DNA of 64,000 nucleotides from Labedaea rhizosphaerae (GCF_004362825.1 NZ_SNXZ01000001.1:620001-684000), one strand, 5' to 3'. Shown: positions 48,934 through 59,032, numbered from the stretch's first letter. Notes: generated by a model from the sequence alone, not told the origin. Program-made: numbers and translations.

Positions 48934-51750
48934 CTAAACATCTGGTTGCAGACGGTCGAGGTCGGCTTGGACCTCGGCCGCGGCCCGCTGGGAGACGTCG
49001 GCGTAGCGGCGTGCGGCGGCCACCAGCTGACTGCGTGCAGCCGCCTTGTCACCCTTGGCCAGCAAGACTTTGCCGAGCACGTGCCGGGCGAATCCTTCCT
49101 GGAGGGTCAGCGCCGAGGTGACGGCCTGGTCGACGGCCGCGCGGGCGTAGCGCTCGCTGTCGTCGAGCTCGCCGCGTTCCAGGTGCAGCTCGCCCAGGTT
49201 GGCCACGGCGAACACCGAGAACCCGAGCTCGCCGATCTCCCGGTACAGCTCGACCGCCCGCTCGGTCGCGGCCACGGCGTCGTCGAGGCGGGCGAGGTCG
49301 CGGTAGACCTGCGCGAGATTGTTCAGCAGCGCCGCCTCGACGGGCTTGAACTCGGCGCGCCGCGCCAGTTCCAGGGCCTTCTCCAGCCGGGCGACGGCGG
49401 GTTCGTGCTGGCCCTGGTGGTACAGCGCGGTGCCGACGTCACGGAACGCGATCGCCATCAGGGCCGGGTCTCGCAACCGGGTGGCGATGGCGACCGAGCG
49501 TTCGGCGTCCGGCAGCATCTCGTCGAGCCGGCCCAGCCGGTAGCGCGCCGAGCACCGGCACGACAGCATCCAGACCTCGCCGACGCCGTCGTTCGCCGCT
49601 CGCGCCGCCGCGAGTCCTTTGTCGAGCAACGCCAGCCAGTCGTCGCGGATCGACCGCACAGCACGGAAATCGTGCACGAGCCGGGCGAGGTGCCACACCT
49701 GGACGTGGTGCTCGGCCGCGGCCGCAGCGTCCAAAGTGGACATCAGGTTGGCCCACTGCGAACCGAACCAGTCCAGTGCGGACTCGGAGTCGGTGACCGG
49801 CGCCAAGGACTCCTTCGGGTAGTCCGAGGCGTAGTCGAGGCCGTCCGCGGGCGGGCGCAGGAACCGCCGGGCCTGGTCGGCCGCCGCGAGGTAGTAGGTC
49901 TCCAGCCGGCGCAACGCCTCGGATCGCTGGTGCTCGTACAGGTCCGCGCGCGCGAGGGTGGCCGCGTGCATCCGGACCAGGTCGTGCAGGTGGTACTCGC
50001 CGTCGGTTCCGTCCGGCACCAGCAGGGACCAGTCGGCCATCGTCCGCAGCCGCTCGGCCGCCTCCTCGACCGGCACCCCGCACAACGCGGCCGCCGCGTA
50101 GGCGTCGAGCATGGGGCCGGGGAACAGCCCCAACAGCCGGAACGTGGCGGCGAGCCGGCCCGGCAACGCCCGATAGGTCGCATCGAGCGCGGCCCGCACG
50201 CTGACCTGGTTGTCTTCGGCCGCAAGCACATCCAGCTGGCCCTGGCCGGAGAGCTCGTCGGCCAGCCGCGCCGCCGTCCACTGTGGATCGGCGGCGAGCC
50301 GGGCGCCCGCGATCCGCAACGCCAAGGGCAACCCACCGCACAACTGGGCCAGCCGGATGCGATCGGCGCGTTCGTCGTCACTGCCCGGGCCCGCGGTCGA
50401 CGCGAGCACCTCGAGCGCGTCCTCGCGCGGCAGCGTGCCGAGGGTCAGCATCCGCGCGCCGCTGCCGACGACCAGCGCGTCCAGCCGGATCCTGCTGGTC
50501 ACCAGCACCAGCGCCGACGCGCTGCCGGGCAACAGCGGGCGCACCTGCTCGGAGTCGCGCGCGTCGTCGAGCACGACCAGCATCCGGCGGTCGGCCAGCA
50601 GCGACCGGTAGAGCGCCGCGCGTTCGTCCAGCTCGACGGGCACCTCGCCGACCGGGACACCGAGCGCCAGCAGGAACCGCAGCAACAGCTGGGCCGGGTC
50701 GGCCTTGGCCCGGTGCACGTCGAACCCGCGCAACGACGCGTAGAGCTGGCCGTCCGGGAACCGCCGCGCCACCCGGTGCGCCCACCGCACCGCGAGCGCG
50801 GTCTTGCCCACCCCCGCCGGGCCGATCAGCCCGGCGATCGGGGTCGCCGCCATGTCCACAGTGGAGAGGTGCTCGTCCAGCCATGCCAGTTCGGCGGCCC
50901 GCCCGGCGAAACCCGCCGTGGTGTTGGGCAACTGCGCGGGCACCAGCACCCCGACCATCGGCGGGCGGGGCGTCGGCTGTTCGATGTCGAGCAGGGACGT
51001 GTCGTCGTGCAGCACGCGTTCGTGCAGCATCCGCAGCTGCGGACCGGGATCCATGCCCCGCTCGGTCCCGGCCCGGCGCGCGAACCGCTGGTAGGTCTCC
51101 AACGCCGCCGCGCGCCGGCCCGACCGGTACAACGCCAGGATCAGCTGGCGCACCAGGTGTTCGCGGAACGGGTGCTCGTCGACCAGCGCCGCGAGCTCGC
51201 CGACGAGTTCGTCGTGCGCACCCAATTCCAGGTCGGCGTCCACCCGGGCCTCGAGCACGGCCAGGCGCAGCTCCGCGAGCTCCGGCGCGGGCACCCGGTC
51301 CTTGATGTCGGCGAGCGCGGGACCACGCCAGATCCGCTGCGCCTCGCGCAGCAGTTCGGCCCGCCGCCGTGCGGGCTCACCACGCGAGCGAGCCAGCAGC
51401 CGCTGCGCCCACGTCACGTCGATCCGGCTCTCGTCGACCACCAGCAGGTACCCGGGCGGGCGGGTCTCGATCGCGACCGAGCCCGACGGGTCGGTCTCGG
51501 CCAGCAGCTTGCGCAGCCGCGAGATGTAGCCCTGCACGATGGTGCGCGCCGTCGCGGGCGGTTCGTGGGCCCACAGGACGTCCACCATCCGGTCCAACGG
51601 GACGACCTGGTTGGCGTTCAGCAGCAGCAACGCGAGGACGGCACGCGTGCCCGGCCCACCCAGCGGGAGGGGATCCTCACCGACCAGCGCGGCGATCGGT
51701 CCGAGCAGGCGAAATCGCACGCCGCCGGCCGCCGCCGCTCTACCACCCAT
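48934..51750 (-). CDS. AfsR/SARP-type regulator (BTAD, NB-ARC, TPR)
   Basis: 938 residues from the ATG at 51750. An OmpR-like DNA-binding domain (FRLLGPIAALVGEDPLPLGG, TIVQGYISRLRKLL), BTAD (about 95-240, including WRGPALADIKDR), a STAND-type NTPase with Walker A GLIGPAGVGKTALAVRWAHR (about 300) and Walker B RMLVVLDDARDSEQV, then C-terminal TPR repeats (about 690-930). Such large SARPs control secondary metabolism or development when an ATP switch is relieved. No biosynthetic cluster is in this window. The target is unknown. Confidence 0.92.
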   Translation of the reverse strand: MGGRAAAAGGVRFRLLGPIAALVGEDPLPLGGPGTRAVLALLLLNANQVVPLDRMVDVLWAHEPPATARTIVQGYISRLRKLLAETDPSGSVAIETRPPGYLLVVDESRIDVTWAQRLLARSRGEPARRRAELLREAQRIWRGPALADIKDRVPAPELAELRLAVLEARVDADLELGAHDELVGELAALVDEHPFREHLVRQLILALYRSGRRAAALETYQRFARRAGTERGMDPGPQLRMLHERVLHDDTSLLDIEQPTPRPPMVGVLVPAQLPNTTAGFAGRAAELAWLDEHLSTVDMAATPIAGLIGPAGVGKTALAVRWAHRVARRFPDGQLYASLRGFDVHRAKADPAQLLLRFLLALGVPVGEVPVELDERAALYRSLLADRRMLVVLDDARDSEQVRPLLPGSASALVLVTSRIRLDALVVGSGARMLTLGTLPREDALEVLASTAGPGSDDERADRIRLAQLCGGLPLALRIAGARLAADPQWTAARLADELSGQGQLDVLAAEDNQVSVRAALDATYRALPGRLAATFRLLGLFPGPMLDAYAAAALCGVPVEEAAERLRTMADWSLLVPDGTDGEYHLHDLVRMHAATLARADLYEHQRSEALRRLETYYLAAADQARRFLRPPADGLDYASDYPKESLAPVTDSESALDWFGSQWANLMSTLDAAAAAEHHVQVWHLARLVHDFRAVRSIRDDWLALLDKGLAAARAANDGVGEVWMLSCRCSARYRLGRLDEMLPDAERSVAIATRLRDPALMAIAFRDVGTALYHQGQHEPAVARLEKALELARRAEFKPVEAALLNNLAQVYRDLARLDDAVAATERAVELYREIGELGFSVFAVANLGELHLERGELDDSERYARAAVDQAVTSALTLQEGFARHVLGKVLLAKGDKAAARSQLVAAARRYADVSQRAAAEVQADLDRLQPDV

Positions 51751-51885
51751 ACCCCGAACCCCCCTGCCACCGCCGTCCGGCACTCCCCCATGCGACGGCG
51801 TGGAACCAAACTAGGGGCGATCACACGCGATGGCTCGCAAACGGGATGTCCATCAACCGTTCGGAGTAGCGGGAACAGCACGCAA

Positions 51886-51922
51886 CCCCGCACCACCCGG
51901 TCCCGATCCGGCCGGTGCGGGG
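51886..51922 (-). terminator. Terminator hairpin after ectD
   Basis: CCCCGCACC (51886-51894) pairs with GGTGCGGGG (51914-51922), with an inner CCGG/CCGG extension. It lies between the ectD stop and the SARP start, separating the two same-strand units. The rest of the 297-bp gap holds no gene. Confidence 0.65.
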
Positions 51923-52047
51923 TCACGCTTCGTGCGGATGGCGACCACCAGCTGAGCGGACCTCGCCCCGAGTAAAAGGAGATCCGGCTCGCTGACGCTC
52001 GCCAACGCGCTCACCTTACCGTGTGCGAACGAGCGACTACTGGGCCA

Positions 52048-52950
52048 TCACCGGCGCAGCGGCTCGAACTCCCGGCTGGCGATGAACGTCGGCCGCGGCG
52101 ACGGCGCCGCGTACGGCTCGACGAGGGTGTTCTCCACGCTGTTGAAAACCACGAAGATGTTCGAGCGCGGGAACGGCGTGATGTTGTTGCCCGAGCCGTG
52201 CATGATGTTCGAGTCGAACAGCAGTGCGGAGCCCGCCGGCCCGGTGAACTGGTCGATCCCGTACTTCTCGGCGAGCGCGGTGATGTCGGCCTGGCTCGGC
52301 ACGCCGATCTCCTGCTCCTTCAGCGACGCCTTGTAGTGGTCCGCGGGCGTTTCCCCCGCGCACTGCACGAAGCTGCGCTGCGAACCCGGCATGACCATCA
52401 GCCCGCCGTTGAACGGGTAGTTCTGGGTGAGCGCGATCGACATGCTGACCGCGCGAGGCAGCGGCATGCCGTCCTCGGCGTGCCAGGTCTCGAAGTCCGA
52501 GTGCCAGTAGAAGCCGGTGCCCTTGAAGCCCGGCATGTAGTTGACCCGGCTCTGGTGCACGTAGACCTCGGAGCCGAGCACCTGCCGCGCCCGGTCGAGC
52601 ACCCGCGGGTCGCGCACGAGCTCGGCGATCAGCTCGCTGATCTTGTGCACCTCGAAGATCGACCGGACCTCGCCCGACGCCTTCTCCACGACGGTGCGCT
52701 CGTCGGCCTTGAGCCGCTCGTCGGTGGCCAGCCGGGTCAGCTCGTCGCGGTAGGCCTGGACCTCGCCAGGCGAGAGCAGCCCCTCGTAGATCGAATAACC
52801 CTTGGCGTCGTGCGAAGCCAGGGTCGCCGGGTCGATCGGCCCGTCCCCGTGCCCCCACACGGTGGGATCGGTCCGCTCGATCAGGCCGGGTTCACCGGTG
52901 ATCCGGGTGATGTACCGGTCCTCGGTCGTGGTGTCGGCGATCGCGGTCAT
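52048..52950 (-). CDS. ectD: Ectoine hydroxylase EctD
   Basis: 300 residues. A non-haem Fe(II)/2-oxoglutarate dioxygenase that makes 5-hydroxyectoine. Fe ligands are the HxD in [15 protein letters not shown] (about 144) and the distal His in [12 protein letters not shown] (about 243). The ectoine-binding [15 protein letters not shown] is intact. Start ATG has GGAGG upstream and overlaps the ectC stop (ATGA). Last gene of ectABCD. Confidence 0.97.
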   Translation of the reverse strand: MTAIADTTTEDRYITRITGEPGLIERTDPTVWGHGDGPIDPATLASHDAKGYSIYEGLLSPGEVQAYRDELTRLATDERLKADERTVVEKASGEVRSIFEVHKISELIAELVRDPRVLDRARQVLGSEVYVHQSRVNYMPGFKGTGFYWHSDFETWHAEDGMPLPRAVSMSIALTQNYPFNGGLMVMPGSQRSFVQCAGETPADHYKASLKEQEIGVPSQADITALAEKYGIDQFTGPAGSALLFDSNIMHGSGNNITPFPRSNIFVVFNSVENTLVEPYAAPSPRPTFIASREFEPLRR

Positions 52951-53381
52951 GCCGTGGTCCTCCTTCCGGCGCCCTGGACTTCCTCGTCGGGCTGTGGCTC
53001 GACGATCAGCGGGTAGACGCCGTTCTCGTCGTGCACCTCCCTGCCGGTGACCGGCGGGTTGAACACGCACACCGTCTTCATCTCGGTCCGCGGGCGGAGC
53101 TGGTGGTGCTCGTGCCCGTCGAGCAGGTACAGGCTGCCCGGGCCGAGCTGGTAGGTGATGCCGGTTTCCTTGTCGAGCAGTTCCCCTTCACCTTCGGTGA
53201 CGAACACCGCCTCGACGTGGTTGGCGTACCAGAAGTCGTTGACCGTGCCCGCGTACAGCGTGGTCTCGTGCACCGAGAAACCGACTCGGTTGCGGGCCAG
53301 CACCACCCGTTTGCTGCGCCAGTTCGGGGTCTTGATGTCGTCGTCGGTGTCGGTGACCTCGGCCACGGAACGCACGAACAT
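52947..53381 (-). CDS. ectC: L-ectoine synthase EctC
   Basis: 144 residues, cupin fold. It cyclises N-acetyl-diaminobutyrate to ectoine. Conserved are [36 protein letters not shown], a metal-binding region [14 protein letters not shown] and the [14 protein letters not shown] strand. An AGGGAG site precedes the ATG. It lies 18 bp after ectB and overlaps ectD. Confidence 0.97.
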   Translation of the reverse strand: MFVRSVAEVTDTDDDIKTPNWRSKRVVLARNRVGFSVHETTLYAGTVNDFWYANHVEAVFVTEGEGELLDKETGITYQLGPGSLYLLDGHEHHQLRPRTEMKTVCVFNPPVTGREVHDENGVYPLIVEPQPDEEVQGAGRRTTA

Positions 53382-53399
53382 GTGGTTGCTCCCTCTCGC

Positions 53400-54647
53400 T
53401 CAGCTGACCGTGCGGACGGCGTCGGCGAGGATGTCCAGCCCGCCGTCGAGTTCGTCCTCGGTGATCGTCAGGGCGGGCATGATCTTGGCGACCTCGCCCT
53501 GCGGACCCGAGGTCTCCATCAGCAGCCCGCGGTCGAACGCGGCGCGGCAGACCTTGTTCGCGGTGTCGCCGTCGGGGAACTGCAGGCCACGAGCCAGGCC
53601 GCGGCCCTTCGCGGTCAGCCCGCTCGCCGGGAACTCGACGACCAGCTTCTCCAGCCGGGCCGCCACGTGCTCGCCCTTGGCCAGCGTGGCCTCCTCCAGC
53701 TCGCGGTCCGACCAGTACGTGGTGAGCGCGGTGCGCGCGGCCACGAACGACGGGTTGATGCCGCGGAACGTGCCGTTGTGCTCACCCGGCTCCCACACGT
53801 CCAGGTCCGGGCGCAACAGCGTCAACGCGAGCGGAAGTCCATAGCCACCAATGGATTTCGACAGGCAGACGATGTCCGGGGTGAACCCGGCGCCCTCGAA
53901 GCTGAAGAACGGCCCCGTGCGCCCGCAGCCCATCTGCACGTCGTCGACGATCAGCAGCATGCCGTGGCGCTTGCAGAGTTCGGCCAAGCCGCGCAACCAC
54001 TCCAGTCGCGCGACGTTGATTCCGCCTTCGCCCTGCACGGTTTCCACGATCACGGCGGCCGGTTCGTTCAGGCCGCTACCGCTGTCAGCCAACAGCTTTT
54101 CGAACCACAGGAAGTCGGGCACCTGGCCGTCGAGGTAGTTGTCGTACGGCATCGGCGTGGCGTGCACGAGCGGGATGCCCGCGCCACCGCGTTTCATCGA
54201 GTTGCCGGTGACCGAAAGCGCGCCCAGCGTCATGCCGTGGAACGCGTTGGTGAAGTTGATGACCGACTCGCGGCCGGTGATCTTGCGGGCCAGCTTGAGC
54301 GCGGCCTCGACCGCGTTCGCCCCCGCCGGCCCGGGCAGCATCACCTTGTAGTCGAGGTCGCGCGGGGCCAGCACGACGTCCTGCAGCGTCTGGAAGAACT
54401 CGCGCTTGGCCACGGTGTGCATGTCCAGCGCGTGCGTGATGCCGTCACGCATCATGTAGTCGATCACGGCCTGCTTGAGCACGGGGTTGTTGTGCCCGTA
54501 GTTGAGCGCGCCCGCCCCCGCGAAGAAGTCCAGGTACTCCCGGCCGTCCTCGTCGTAGAGCCTGCTGCCGACGGCGCGGTCGAACACCACCGGCCAACTG
54601 CGACAGTAGCTGCGAACCTCGGATTCGAGGTCTTCGAAGACGTTCAA
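53400..54647 (-). CDS. ectB: Diaminobutyrate-2-oxoglutarate transaminase EctB
   Basis: 415 residues from a TTG start with AAGGAG 5 nt upstream; the longer frame at 54737 would overlap ectA. It converts aspartate semialdehyde to L-2,4-diaminobutyrate. Class III aminotransferase features are YLDFFAGAGALNYGHNNP, LPGPAGANAVEAALKLA, LIVDDVQMGCGRTG and the PLP Lys in CLSKSIGGYGLPLAL (about 265). It lies 40 bp after ectA. Confidence 0.97.
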   Translation of the reverse strand: MNVFEDLESEVRSYCRSWPVVFDRAVGSRLYDEDGREYLDFFAGAGALNYGHNNPVLKQAVIDYMMRDGITHALDMHTVAKREFFQTLQDVVLAPRDLDYKVMLPGPAGANAVEAALKLARKITGRESVINFTNAFHGMTLGALSVTGNSMKRGGAGIPLVHATPMPYDNYLDGQVPDFLWFEKLLADSGSGLNEPAAVIVETVQGEGGINVARLEWLRGLAELCKRHGMLLIVDDVQMGCGRTGPFFSFEGAGFTPDIVCLSKSIGGYGLPLALTLLRPDLDVWEPGEHNGTFRGINPSFVAARTALTTYWSDRELEEATLAKGEHVAARLEKLVVEFPASGLTAKGRGLARGLQFPDGDTANKVCRAAFDRGLLMETSGPQGEVAKIMPALTITEDELDGGLDILADAVRTVS

Positions 54648-54687
54648 CTCAACTCCTTTGTGGTGCCGTGGCGCATTACCGCGGCAC

Positions 54688-55194
54688 TTACCGACTAAAC
54701 GGCCCGATTCGGTGCAGCACCTCTGTTTCATGCTCATCCGGAAACTGCTCTCGGATGAACAGATCGGTGCGTTCGTGCTCGGTTCTCAGCCGTCGCGCGA
54801 GCCCGGTGAACAGCGCCACCGAGGCCTCGTTGTCCGGGGTGACCGTCGTCTCGAGGTACCGCGCACCCTTCGCCGCGACGTCCGCCACCAACTCGTCCAG
54901 CAGCGTCGCGGCCAGCCCCTGGCCACGAAACCGCTGGTCGACGGCGACCTGCCAGACGACGAGCGTGTCCGGCGCGTCCGGCCGGAGGTACCCGGTCACG
55001 AAGCCGGCCACCTCACCGTCGATGCGCGCGATCCGCGAGGTGGCCGCGAAATCACGGCACCACAGCAAATACGCGTAGGACGAGTTCAGATCGAGCTTGC
55101 CGGAGTCGCGCGCTATTCGCCACAGTGCGGCGCCGTCCACAATGGACGGCGCAACGACAACCACATCACCGCGCTCGGCGCGTTTCCCCGACAT
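54688..55194 (-). CDS. ectA: Diaminobutyrate acetyltransferase EctA
   Basis: 168 residues, GNAT fold. It acetylates L-2,4-diaminobutyrate, the committed step to ectoine. Conserved are LDLNSSYAYLLWCRDFA, VVWQVAVDQRFRGQGLAATL with the acetyl-CoA loop, and TTVTPDNEASVALF. First gene of ectABCD. TACGTT lies 8 nt before the ATG with no clear Shine-Dalgarno, so it may be leaderless; osmotic induction is expected but no operator is seen. Confidence 0.96.
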   Translation of the reverse strand: MSGKRAERGDVVVVAPSIVDGAALWRIARDSGKLDLNSSYAYLLWCRDFAATSRIARIDGEVAGFVTGYLRPDAPDTLVVWQVAVDQRFRGQGLAATLLDELVADVAAKGARYLETTVTPDNEASVALFTGLARRLRTEHERTDLFIREQFPDEHETEVLHRIGPFSR

Positions 55195-55291
55195 ACCAGA
55201 GCAACGTAACCAGAAGGCTTTTCCGTGGCCAGCCGACGATGGTCGGGAACCCCGCGATCACCTGGGGATTCGCAGATGGCCGCGTGAGAAT

Positions 55292-55309
55292 GGCAACACC
55301 GCTGTTGCC
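55292..55309 (-). terminator. Hairpin after the DUF445 gene
   Basis: GGCAACA (55292-55298) pairs with TGTTGCC (55303-55309) around a 4-nt loop, 26 bp after the DUF445 stop and about 100 bp before ectA. It separates the two units. Confidence 0.5.
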
Positions 55310-55335
55310 CCTGGTCCGCGCCCTGCGGTAGCGCC

Positions 55336-56571
55336 TCAGCGGGCGAAGTTCTCCACCATGAGTACCTGGAGTTCGCCGACCGCAAACCCCAGAACCGCGC
55401 CGACCGTGATCAGGATCCACTCGTCCTGCTCGAACGCCGGGCGGATCAACGCCTCGAACTCCTCGGTCGTGAGCTCCTGCATCTTCGTGACCAGCGTGTT
55501 GCGGATGTCCATGGCCTCGCCGGCGTAGTCCTCGATGTAGCTCATGGTCTCCGGCAGCCGGTCCATCACCTTCTCGGCGATGCGGTGCTTCATGGCCTGG
55601 TACTTGCGGCTGCCGACGGCGAGCACCACCAGCGGGCGCACGAGGCCGGACTGGCGGTCGATCACGTCCTGCACCTGCCGGTGCACGACGGCGAACACGC
55701 GATCGGCCAACGGTCCTTTGAGGACCGCCTCGATCACGTTGTGCGGGGTGATGATCTCCCGCGCGATCAGGTCGCCGTAGTCGGCCGCGACCTCCTTGCG
55801 CCGCTTGAGGAACAGGCCCTGCCACTCGAACAGTCCGAGGTAGCGCACCGGCTCCTTCGGGTTGAAGATCATCTTCAGCGCGAGCCAGTCGGTGAACCAG
55901 CCGGTCATCAGGCCGAAGAGCGGCATCACCCACGCCGAGTGCAGCGCGGCCCAGGCGAACATCTGGATCAGGCCGATGCCGAAGCCGAAGAAGATCCCCG
56001 AGCGGGCGATGAACTGGAACTCCTTGCGCCCCGCCTCGCGGAAGATGCGGTTGAGCAGCGCCTTGTCCTTGACCAGGTTGGTCACGACCATTGACTTGAG
56101 GTCGAAGACCTGGTCGATGTCCTGCTGCAGGGTTTCCATGATCGCCGCGACCATCTTCGGCGACTCGGCCTGGATGCGGCGGATCAGCAGCCGCCGTGCC
56201 GCGTCCGGCATCGACTCCCACAGGCCGGGCTGGTACTCGGCGGCGACGTCGCGGGTGATCTCCTCGACCGCGTCGAGCAGTGGCTTCTCGATCTCCTTGG
56301 CCACGCGTTGCGGGTCGAGGCGGCCGACCACCTCGGCGGCGGAGATCAGCTTGTCGGTCATCGTGTCGCAGGCGATGCTCGCCATCCGCGCCGCACGCCG
56401 CGGCACGATGCCCTGCCAGCCGAAGAACGGTTTGCGCCCGACGAACTCCAGCGGCTCGAACATCATCTTGATGGCGACCAGCTTGGTGATGTACCCGATG
56501 ACCGCCGCCATGACCGGCATCGAGAGGTAGACGTACCAGTGCGCCTGGAAGTCCTCGAGGAACGCGCGCAA
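55336..56571 (-). CDS. DUF445-family membrane protein
   Basis: 411 residues from a TTG with GGGGGTGA upstream. An N-terminal helix (WYVYLSMPVMAAVIGYITKL), the DUF445 features KMMFEPLEFVGRKPFFGWQG and, about 190 residues later, a repeat of that plan (ALKMIFNPKEPVRYLGLFEW). Long amphipathic helices separate them, and a final membrane helix is at the C-terminus (ILITVGAVLGFAVGELQVLM). It belongs to a widespread family (YjiN/YheB type) without a defined function, probably on the inner membrane. Confidence 0.87.
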   Translation of the reverse strand: MRAFLEDFQAHWYVYLSMPVMAAVIGYITKLVAIKMMFEPLEFVGRKPFFGWQGIVPRRAARMASIACDTMTDKLISAAEVVGRLDPQRVAKEIEKPLLDAVEEITRDVAAEYQPGLWESMPDAARRLLIRRIQAESPKMVAAIMETLQQDIDQVFDLKSMVVTNLVKDKALLNRIFREAGRKEFQFIARSGIFFGFGIGLIQMFAWAALHSAWVMPLFGLMTGWFTDWLALKMIFNPKEPVRYLGLFEWQGLFLKRRKEVAADYGDLIAREIITPHNVIEAVLKGPLADRVFAVVHRQVQDVIDRQSGLVRPLVVLAVGSRKYQAMKHRIAEKVMDRLPETMSYIEDYAGEAMDIRNTLVTKMQELTTEEFEALIRPAFEQDEWILITVGAVLGFAVGELQVLMVENFAR

Positions 56572-56631
56572 CCGATCACCCCCGGGTGTTTGGCCGGAAG
56601 CATCTCACGGGCCGGGCCGGATCAGCGCTGG

Positions 56632-57468
56632 TCACCCGGGTGGTAGTTGCTGGATGCTCGGGTCGCAGGCCTGCCAGAACCGGTGCCCGAACGCGGAGAG
56701 CCGGAGCGTGTGCCGCAGGTACTTGGGGCGCTTGGCCTGCTTCTCGGCCTCGCGCACGTAGGTCTCGGTGAGCAGGATGTCGTACTGGGTCGCGAGGCCC
56801 GGGTCCTCGTCACCGACCTCGGCGACGCCGGCGGCCAGCAGGCGGGAAACGTAGAGCGGCGTCAGGTCCGGCAGGGTCACACCCGCGGCCTTCCCGACGG
56901 TCGAGGCGTTCTGCAGGATGACCTGCTGGCCTTTGCCCGCGACGTGCACCAGCGGGTACGCCGTGCCGTCGGACAAGGCGGCCACGATACGGGCCTCGTC
57001 GGGCGTGAGCTGGCGCATGACCCCGACGAAGAGGTGGTTCTCGGCTTCCTTGCGGGTCTCGCTGACCGACCGGTTGAGCAGCGTGGCCATCGCCCCGCGC
57101 AAGGGGTCGCGCTCGAACGCCCGGACCTCGACGGCCTCGTCGTCATCCTCGGGCGTCGGCCAGCCGGTCGGCCCGTCGACGCCGTCGAGCCGCTTGCGCA
57201 CCTCGTTGACGGCGAGGTCTTCCAACTTCCGCAGCTGCTGCCCGGCCAGCTCCGCGCCCGGCAACCGCTTGGTGACGCTCAACCCGGCCTTGAACAACCA
57301 CCCAGCCGCTCGCCCGGCACCCGCGACGGCCTCCTCGACAACCCCGCGGTCCTCGTCCCCCTGACCGGCCCGGCCATCACCTTGCCCGCCGCTTTGCCCG
57401 TCACCGCGGCTCTTCGCCACGGCATCCCGCGCCCGCGCCACCCGCGCCAACTCACCCCGCTCAACCAC
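56632..57468 (-). CDS. Abi-alpha-like (DUF4393) protein
   Basis: About 278 residues from a GTG at 57468, with TGTAAT 6 nt upstream and no Shine-Dalgarno. The N-terminal ~55 residues are a charged Gly/Asp-rich stretch. The rest (about 60-278) resembles the Abi-alpha/DUF4393 family: a helical region with RDPLRGAMATLLNRSVSET, then HLFVGVMRQLTPDEARIVAA and a C-terminal LSAFGHRFWQACDP. The family is named for phage abortive infection in other bacteria, but actinomycete members are common and untested. It sits next to a repeat island. Confidence 0.6.
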   Translation of the reverse strand: MVERGELARVARARDAVAKSRGDGQSGGQGDGRAGQGDEDRGVVEEAVAGAGRAAGWLFKAGLSVTKRLPGAELAGQQLRKLEDLAVNEVRKRLDGVDGPTGWPTPEDDDEAVEVRAFERDPLRGAMATLLNRSVSETRKEAENHLFVGVMRQLTPDEARIVAALSDGTAYPLVHVAGKGQQVILQNASTVGKAAGVTLPDLTPLYVSRLLAAGVAEVGDEDPGLATQYDILLTETYVREAEKQAKRPKYLRHTLRLSAFGHRFWQACDPSIQQLPPG

Positions 57469-57531
57469 CGCGCCATTACACCACCGCCCCACCCCACCCA
57501 CCCGCGTCCAGCCACCCTCAAACCCGAAAAG

Positions 57532-58160
57532 AGTTCAGCAGGCTTAATCCCCCGCAACCCCCTGACCAGCCGCTTCACCCCTCCTGGGCCTCACCCCAGT
57601 CACCCCCGCCGAGACTCCCCGAACATGAGCGGCATTCAGCGGACTAAATCCCACCCAACCCACTGACCTGCGGATCTGGAGTTCAGCGGGCTTAATCCCA
57701 CGCCCAGCCAGACGCGAACAGGCCTCAGGGACCTCGCTCCCCCGACAGGTGCTGACCAGACGATCCGGACGTCCGCAGACTCGATCCCCAACGCCCTTGG
57801 TGAGCCCCGAACGTGAGAGGTGTTCAGCGGGCTAAATCCCGCGCAAGCCGCTGACCTGCGGATTCAGAGTTCAGCGGGCTTAACCCAGGCCCGGCAAACA
57901 TGAGGAGGGTTCAGCGGGCTTGTTCACTCCAGAGTGCGCTGACCTGAGGACTTGGAACACGCGGGAGTCGGTCGGCGGCGGCGCCAGCGGGTGCCGAAGG
58001 TGAGAGGTGTTCAGCGGGCTTGATCCTGCCGATGTCCGCTGACCTGCGGGTTCGGAGTTCAGCGGGCTTAATCCCGGGCCGGGCAAACGCGAAGAGGGTT
58101 CAGCGGGCTTGTTCACCGGGGAGTGGGCTGAGCTGGGGGTTGGGTTCAGTGGGCTGATCT
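57532..58160. repeat. Dispersed AGCGGGCTT repeats, about ten half-units
   Basis: Cores start near 57539, 57639, 57686, 57775 (degenerate), 57827, 57874, 57914, 58014, 58062 and 58103, with the variants TTCAGCGGGCTTAATCCC, TTCAGCGGGCTAAATCCC and TTCAGCGGGCTTGTTCACC. Spacings alternate around 40-52 and 90-100, i.e. the same 90-bp plan as the main array but more degraded. No gene is seen in this ~0.8-kb gap (57469-58270). TTATCCCCA and TGATCCACA near 58236-58258 look like degenerate DnaA boxes. Confidence 0.88.
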
Positions 58161-58270
58161 GGAGGGTGGGGCGAGGGGTGGGGTGGGTTATTGGTGCTGT
58201 GGGTGGTGGGAGGAGGGGTTGTCGCCCGAAAGGGCAGTTATCCCCAGCTTGATCCACAGCGGTGGACTAC

Positions 58271-59032
58271 TCAGCGCAACTTTGTGCGTTCGTGCACAAG
58301 GTTGACCTCGAGCAGCAGCGCCCGCTCGCCGAGCACCTCGCCGGGCGTGCCCCCGGCGACGATCCGGTGATCCTCCCCGAACACCAGACAACGGTCGGCG
58401 ATGCGGTCGAGCACGTCCAGGTCGTGGGTCGCGTGCACGATCGTCTTGCCCGCGCCGGAGAGCTGCTCGATCAACTCGATCAGCCACATCTGGGTGCGCG
58501 GGTCCAGCGCCGCGGTCGGCTCGTCGAACAGCAGGACCTCCGGGTTCATCACCAGCACCGACGCGATGGCCACCTTCTTCTTCTGGCCACCCGAGAGCTG
58601 GAACGGCGCCCGGTCGGCCAGGTCGGCGATCCCCAGCATGGCCAGCACGTCGTCAACGCGCGCCGCAGCTTCCTCGCGGCCGAGGCCCAACTGGAGCGGC
58701 CCGAACGCGATCTCCTCGCGCACGGTCGGCGAGAACACCTGCGCGTCGGAGTTCTGGAACACGAAACCGACCCGTGAGCGGAACGCCTCCGACATCTGCT
58801 CGTCTTCGAGCGCGTCCTCGGTGACCTCCTGCCCGAACGCGTGAAAGGTGCCCCGATCAGGGAAGATCAACCCGTCGAGGACCTTGAGCAGGGTCGACTT
58901 GCCGCACCCGTTCGCGCCGAGCAGCGCCAGCCGCTCGCCACGCGCGACGTGCATCGACACACCGTCCAACGCGGTGAACTTGTCGAGGTACGCGTAGTGC
59001 AAGTCCTTGCACACCAACAGTTCCTCAGACAA
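58271..59032 (-). CDS. cbiO: Cobalt/nickel ECF transporter ATPase
   Basis: 253 residues. Walker A is LLGANGCGKSTLLKVLDG, the Q-loop FVFQNSDAQVFSPTV, the ABC signature LSGGQKKKVAIASVL, Walker B VLLFDEPTAALDP and the switch His in IVHATHDLD. It energises uptake with CbiQ and CbiM. The TTG start lies 8 bp inside the cbiQ 3' end, so it is translationally coupled. It may also be called NikO; Co versus Ni cannot be told. Confidence 0.92.
   Translation of the reverse strand: MSEELLVCKDLHYAYLDKFTALDGVSMHVARGERLALLGANGCGKSTLLKVLDGLIFPDRGTFHAFGQEVTEDALEDEQMSEAFRSRVGFVFQNSDAQVFSPTVREEIAFGPLQLGLGREEAAARVDDVLAMLGIADLADRAPFQLSGGQKKKVAIASVLVMNPEVLLFDEPTAALDPRTQMWLIELIEQLSGAGKTIVHATHDLDVLDRIADRCLVFGEDHRIVAGGTPGEVLGERALLLEVNLVHERTKLR

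Noticed and set aside
48592..51975. Plus-strand frame of 1127 codons
   Set aside because: It is the antisense shadow of the AfsR/SARP gene. It is Arg/Gln/Pro-rich with no domain, while the minus strand has clear BTAD and NTPase motifs.
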